Below are positions 20,760 through 21,303 of a stretch of 21,303 bases of DNA, piece after piece. The first letter of the stretch is position 1. The number at the start of each line of letters is the position of its first letter. Below the pieces are notes generated by a model that had not been told where the DNA came from, searched no databases, and saw nothing but the letters and a program-made list of their open reading frames with translations. Origin of the DNA: CAYGBM01 sp964348225 (GTDB lineage: Bacteria; Patescibacteriota; Minisyncoccia; Minisyncoccales; CG1-02-41-26); contig CAYGBM010000015.1 of assembly GCA_964348225.1 (NCBI GenBank), forward strand, positions 1 to 21,303, given 5' to 3'. Both the position numbers and the translations under genes were made by a program.

Positions 20760-21303
20760 AGCAGGATTTACAGCCGTCAAATCGGCTGTTTTTCGTTCAT
20801 TTTTGCCTATTTTGACAGGTTCTAACCTTCTTGTTGCCCCTGGAACAGAAGGGCGGACATTAGCAATGATTTGGAATGGTTCTTTAAGCTGAATTGTGAG
20901 TTTTTTGTCTTTTAACAAGAGGTTCTGACCAAGCGTCCGGAGAATCTCTTTTTTAGTTTGTTTATCTCCTTTGGCAAATCTGATTCTGGCAAAACAAGCA
21001 AAATCATAAACTTGTTCTGCAACAGACATCCATTTCTCAACTCTTTGCCCTGTATCATTAAGTAATTCCTCAAGCCGAGCTTTCTTCTTTGTGAGTTCGA
21101 CTTTTTGCTTTTTGTATTCTTCATCACTTAACAAACCACCGTCAGTATTAGCCGAGGATATTTTAAGCTTCAAAAGATTATTAAGTTCCGTTAAGCATCT
21201 GTTATATTCTTTTTGCTGGGATTTTACGATGTTTTCTCTGGATTCAATTTCTTTATCATTCGTTTTATTGAGATACTTTATCGCAAAATCTTTATATCTT
21301 TCG
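20697..21303 (-). CDS. Serine recombinase (site-specific integrase), C-terminal part; N-terminus outside window
   Basis: About 201 residues are visible and the frame is open at the window edge (base 21302), so the catalytic resolvase domain lies beyond it. The visible part is the long helical tail of large serine recombinases. It reads YKDFAIKYLNKTNDKEIESR, then SQQKEYNRCLTELNNLLKLKI, then GGLLSDEEYKKQKVEL. The block FACFARIRFAKGDKQTKKEIL followed by LGQNLLLKDKKLTIQL comes next, a pattern I know from CPR recombinases. The frame then crosses a terminator hairpin (20770-20793) and ends at TAG (20699-20697) inside the antisense of tRNA-Gln, giving the tail WLGGRDSNPNSHVQ. The tail is probably a junction product of integration at the tRNA. 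An internal TTG at 21173 is not the true start. Confidence 0.8.
   Translation of the reverse strand, partial: ERYKDFAIKYLNKTNDKEIESRENIVKSQQKEYNRCLTELNNLLKLKISSANTDGGLLSDEEYKKQKVELTKKKARLEELLNDTGQRVEKWMSVAEQVYDFACFARIRFAKGDKQTKKEILRTLGQNLLLKDKKLTIQLKEPFQIIANVRPSVPGATRRLEPVKIGKNERKTADLTAVNPAWLGGRDSNPNSHVQSVMSYH
20770..20793 (+). terminator. Rho-independent terminator after tRNA-Gln
   Basis: ACAGCCG (20770-20776), loop TCAAAT, CGGCTGT (20783-20789), with a run of five T ending at 20793. A perfect 7-bp stem. It also lies inside the distal part of the minus-strand recombinase frame. Confidence 0.8.

Noticed and set aside
20697..20830. C-terminal tail of the recombinase as a real domain
   Set aside because: It is encoded by the tRNA terminator and tRNA complement, so its sequence is dictated by those features rather than by protein function.

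Overview
The window is AT-rich bacterial DNA with a compact, mostly plus-strand gene layout. I infer a Patescibacteria/CPR genome, probably a parcubacterium. The grounds are a sigma-region-4 protein fused to HARE-like winged helices, a membrane protein/VirD4-HerA-like ATPase pair, several genes without an obvious Shine-Dalgarno, and a CPR-style serine recombinase tail. This is family recognition, not a database result.

Bases 1-7832: the 3' end of secF; a possible foldback repeat and promoter; a sigma-4/HARE-HTH regulator; a small two-helix membrane protein; a membrane protein overlapping a hexameric ATPase gene by ATGA; then pgk, a short RecJ-like DHH phosphoesterase and an RNase HI. Bases 7854-12454: RNase P RNA with its own promoter and a long extra hairpin; murJ broken by an in-frame TGA; lepA with two low-complexity in-frame insertions; a 33-residue leaderless membrane microprotein on the minus strand; and an ftsB/divIC-like gene.

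Bases 12470-17822 look like an accessory block inserted between housekeeping genes. It holds tRNA-Gly(CCC) followed by a tRNA-like 3' fragment, a TrmB-family regulator divergent from two membrane-protein genes with strong Shine-Dalgarnos, and a tRNA-Thr(CGT) interrupted in its anticodon loop by a segment carrying a second, intact tRNA-Thr(CGT). A RelE-type toxin-antitoxin pair and a second TrmB-family regulator divergent from a B12-type radical SAM gene follow. The two regulators probably control their divergent neighbours, since inverted repeats sit in both shared promoter regions.

Bases 17928-20759 return to core genes: prfB with the classical +1 programmed frameshift, ftsE, ftsX and tRNA-Gln(CTG). 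The right edge is the C-terminal part of a serine recombinase on the minus strand whose reading frame runs into tRNA-Gln, suggesting an element integrated at that tRNA and extending beyond the window.

RF2 is present and several genes end in TGA, so the standard bacterial code is assumed. No stretch over 300 bases lacks a gene once the RNase P RNA is counted. I saw no CRISPR array, rRNA or insertion sequence.
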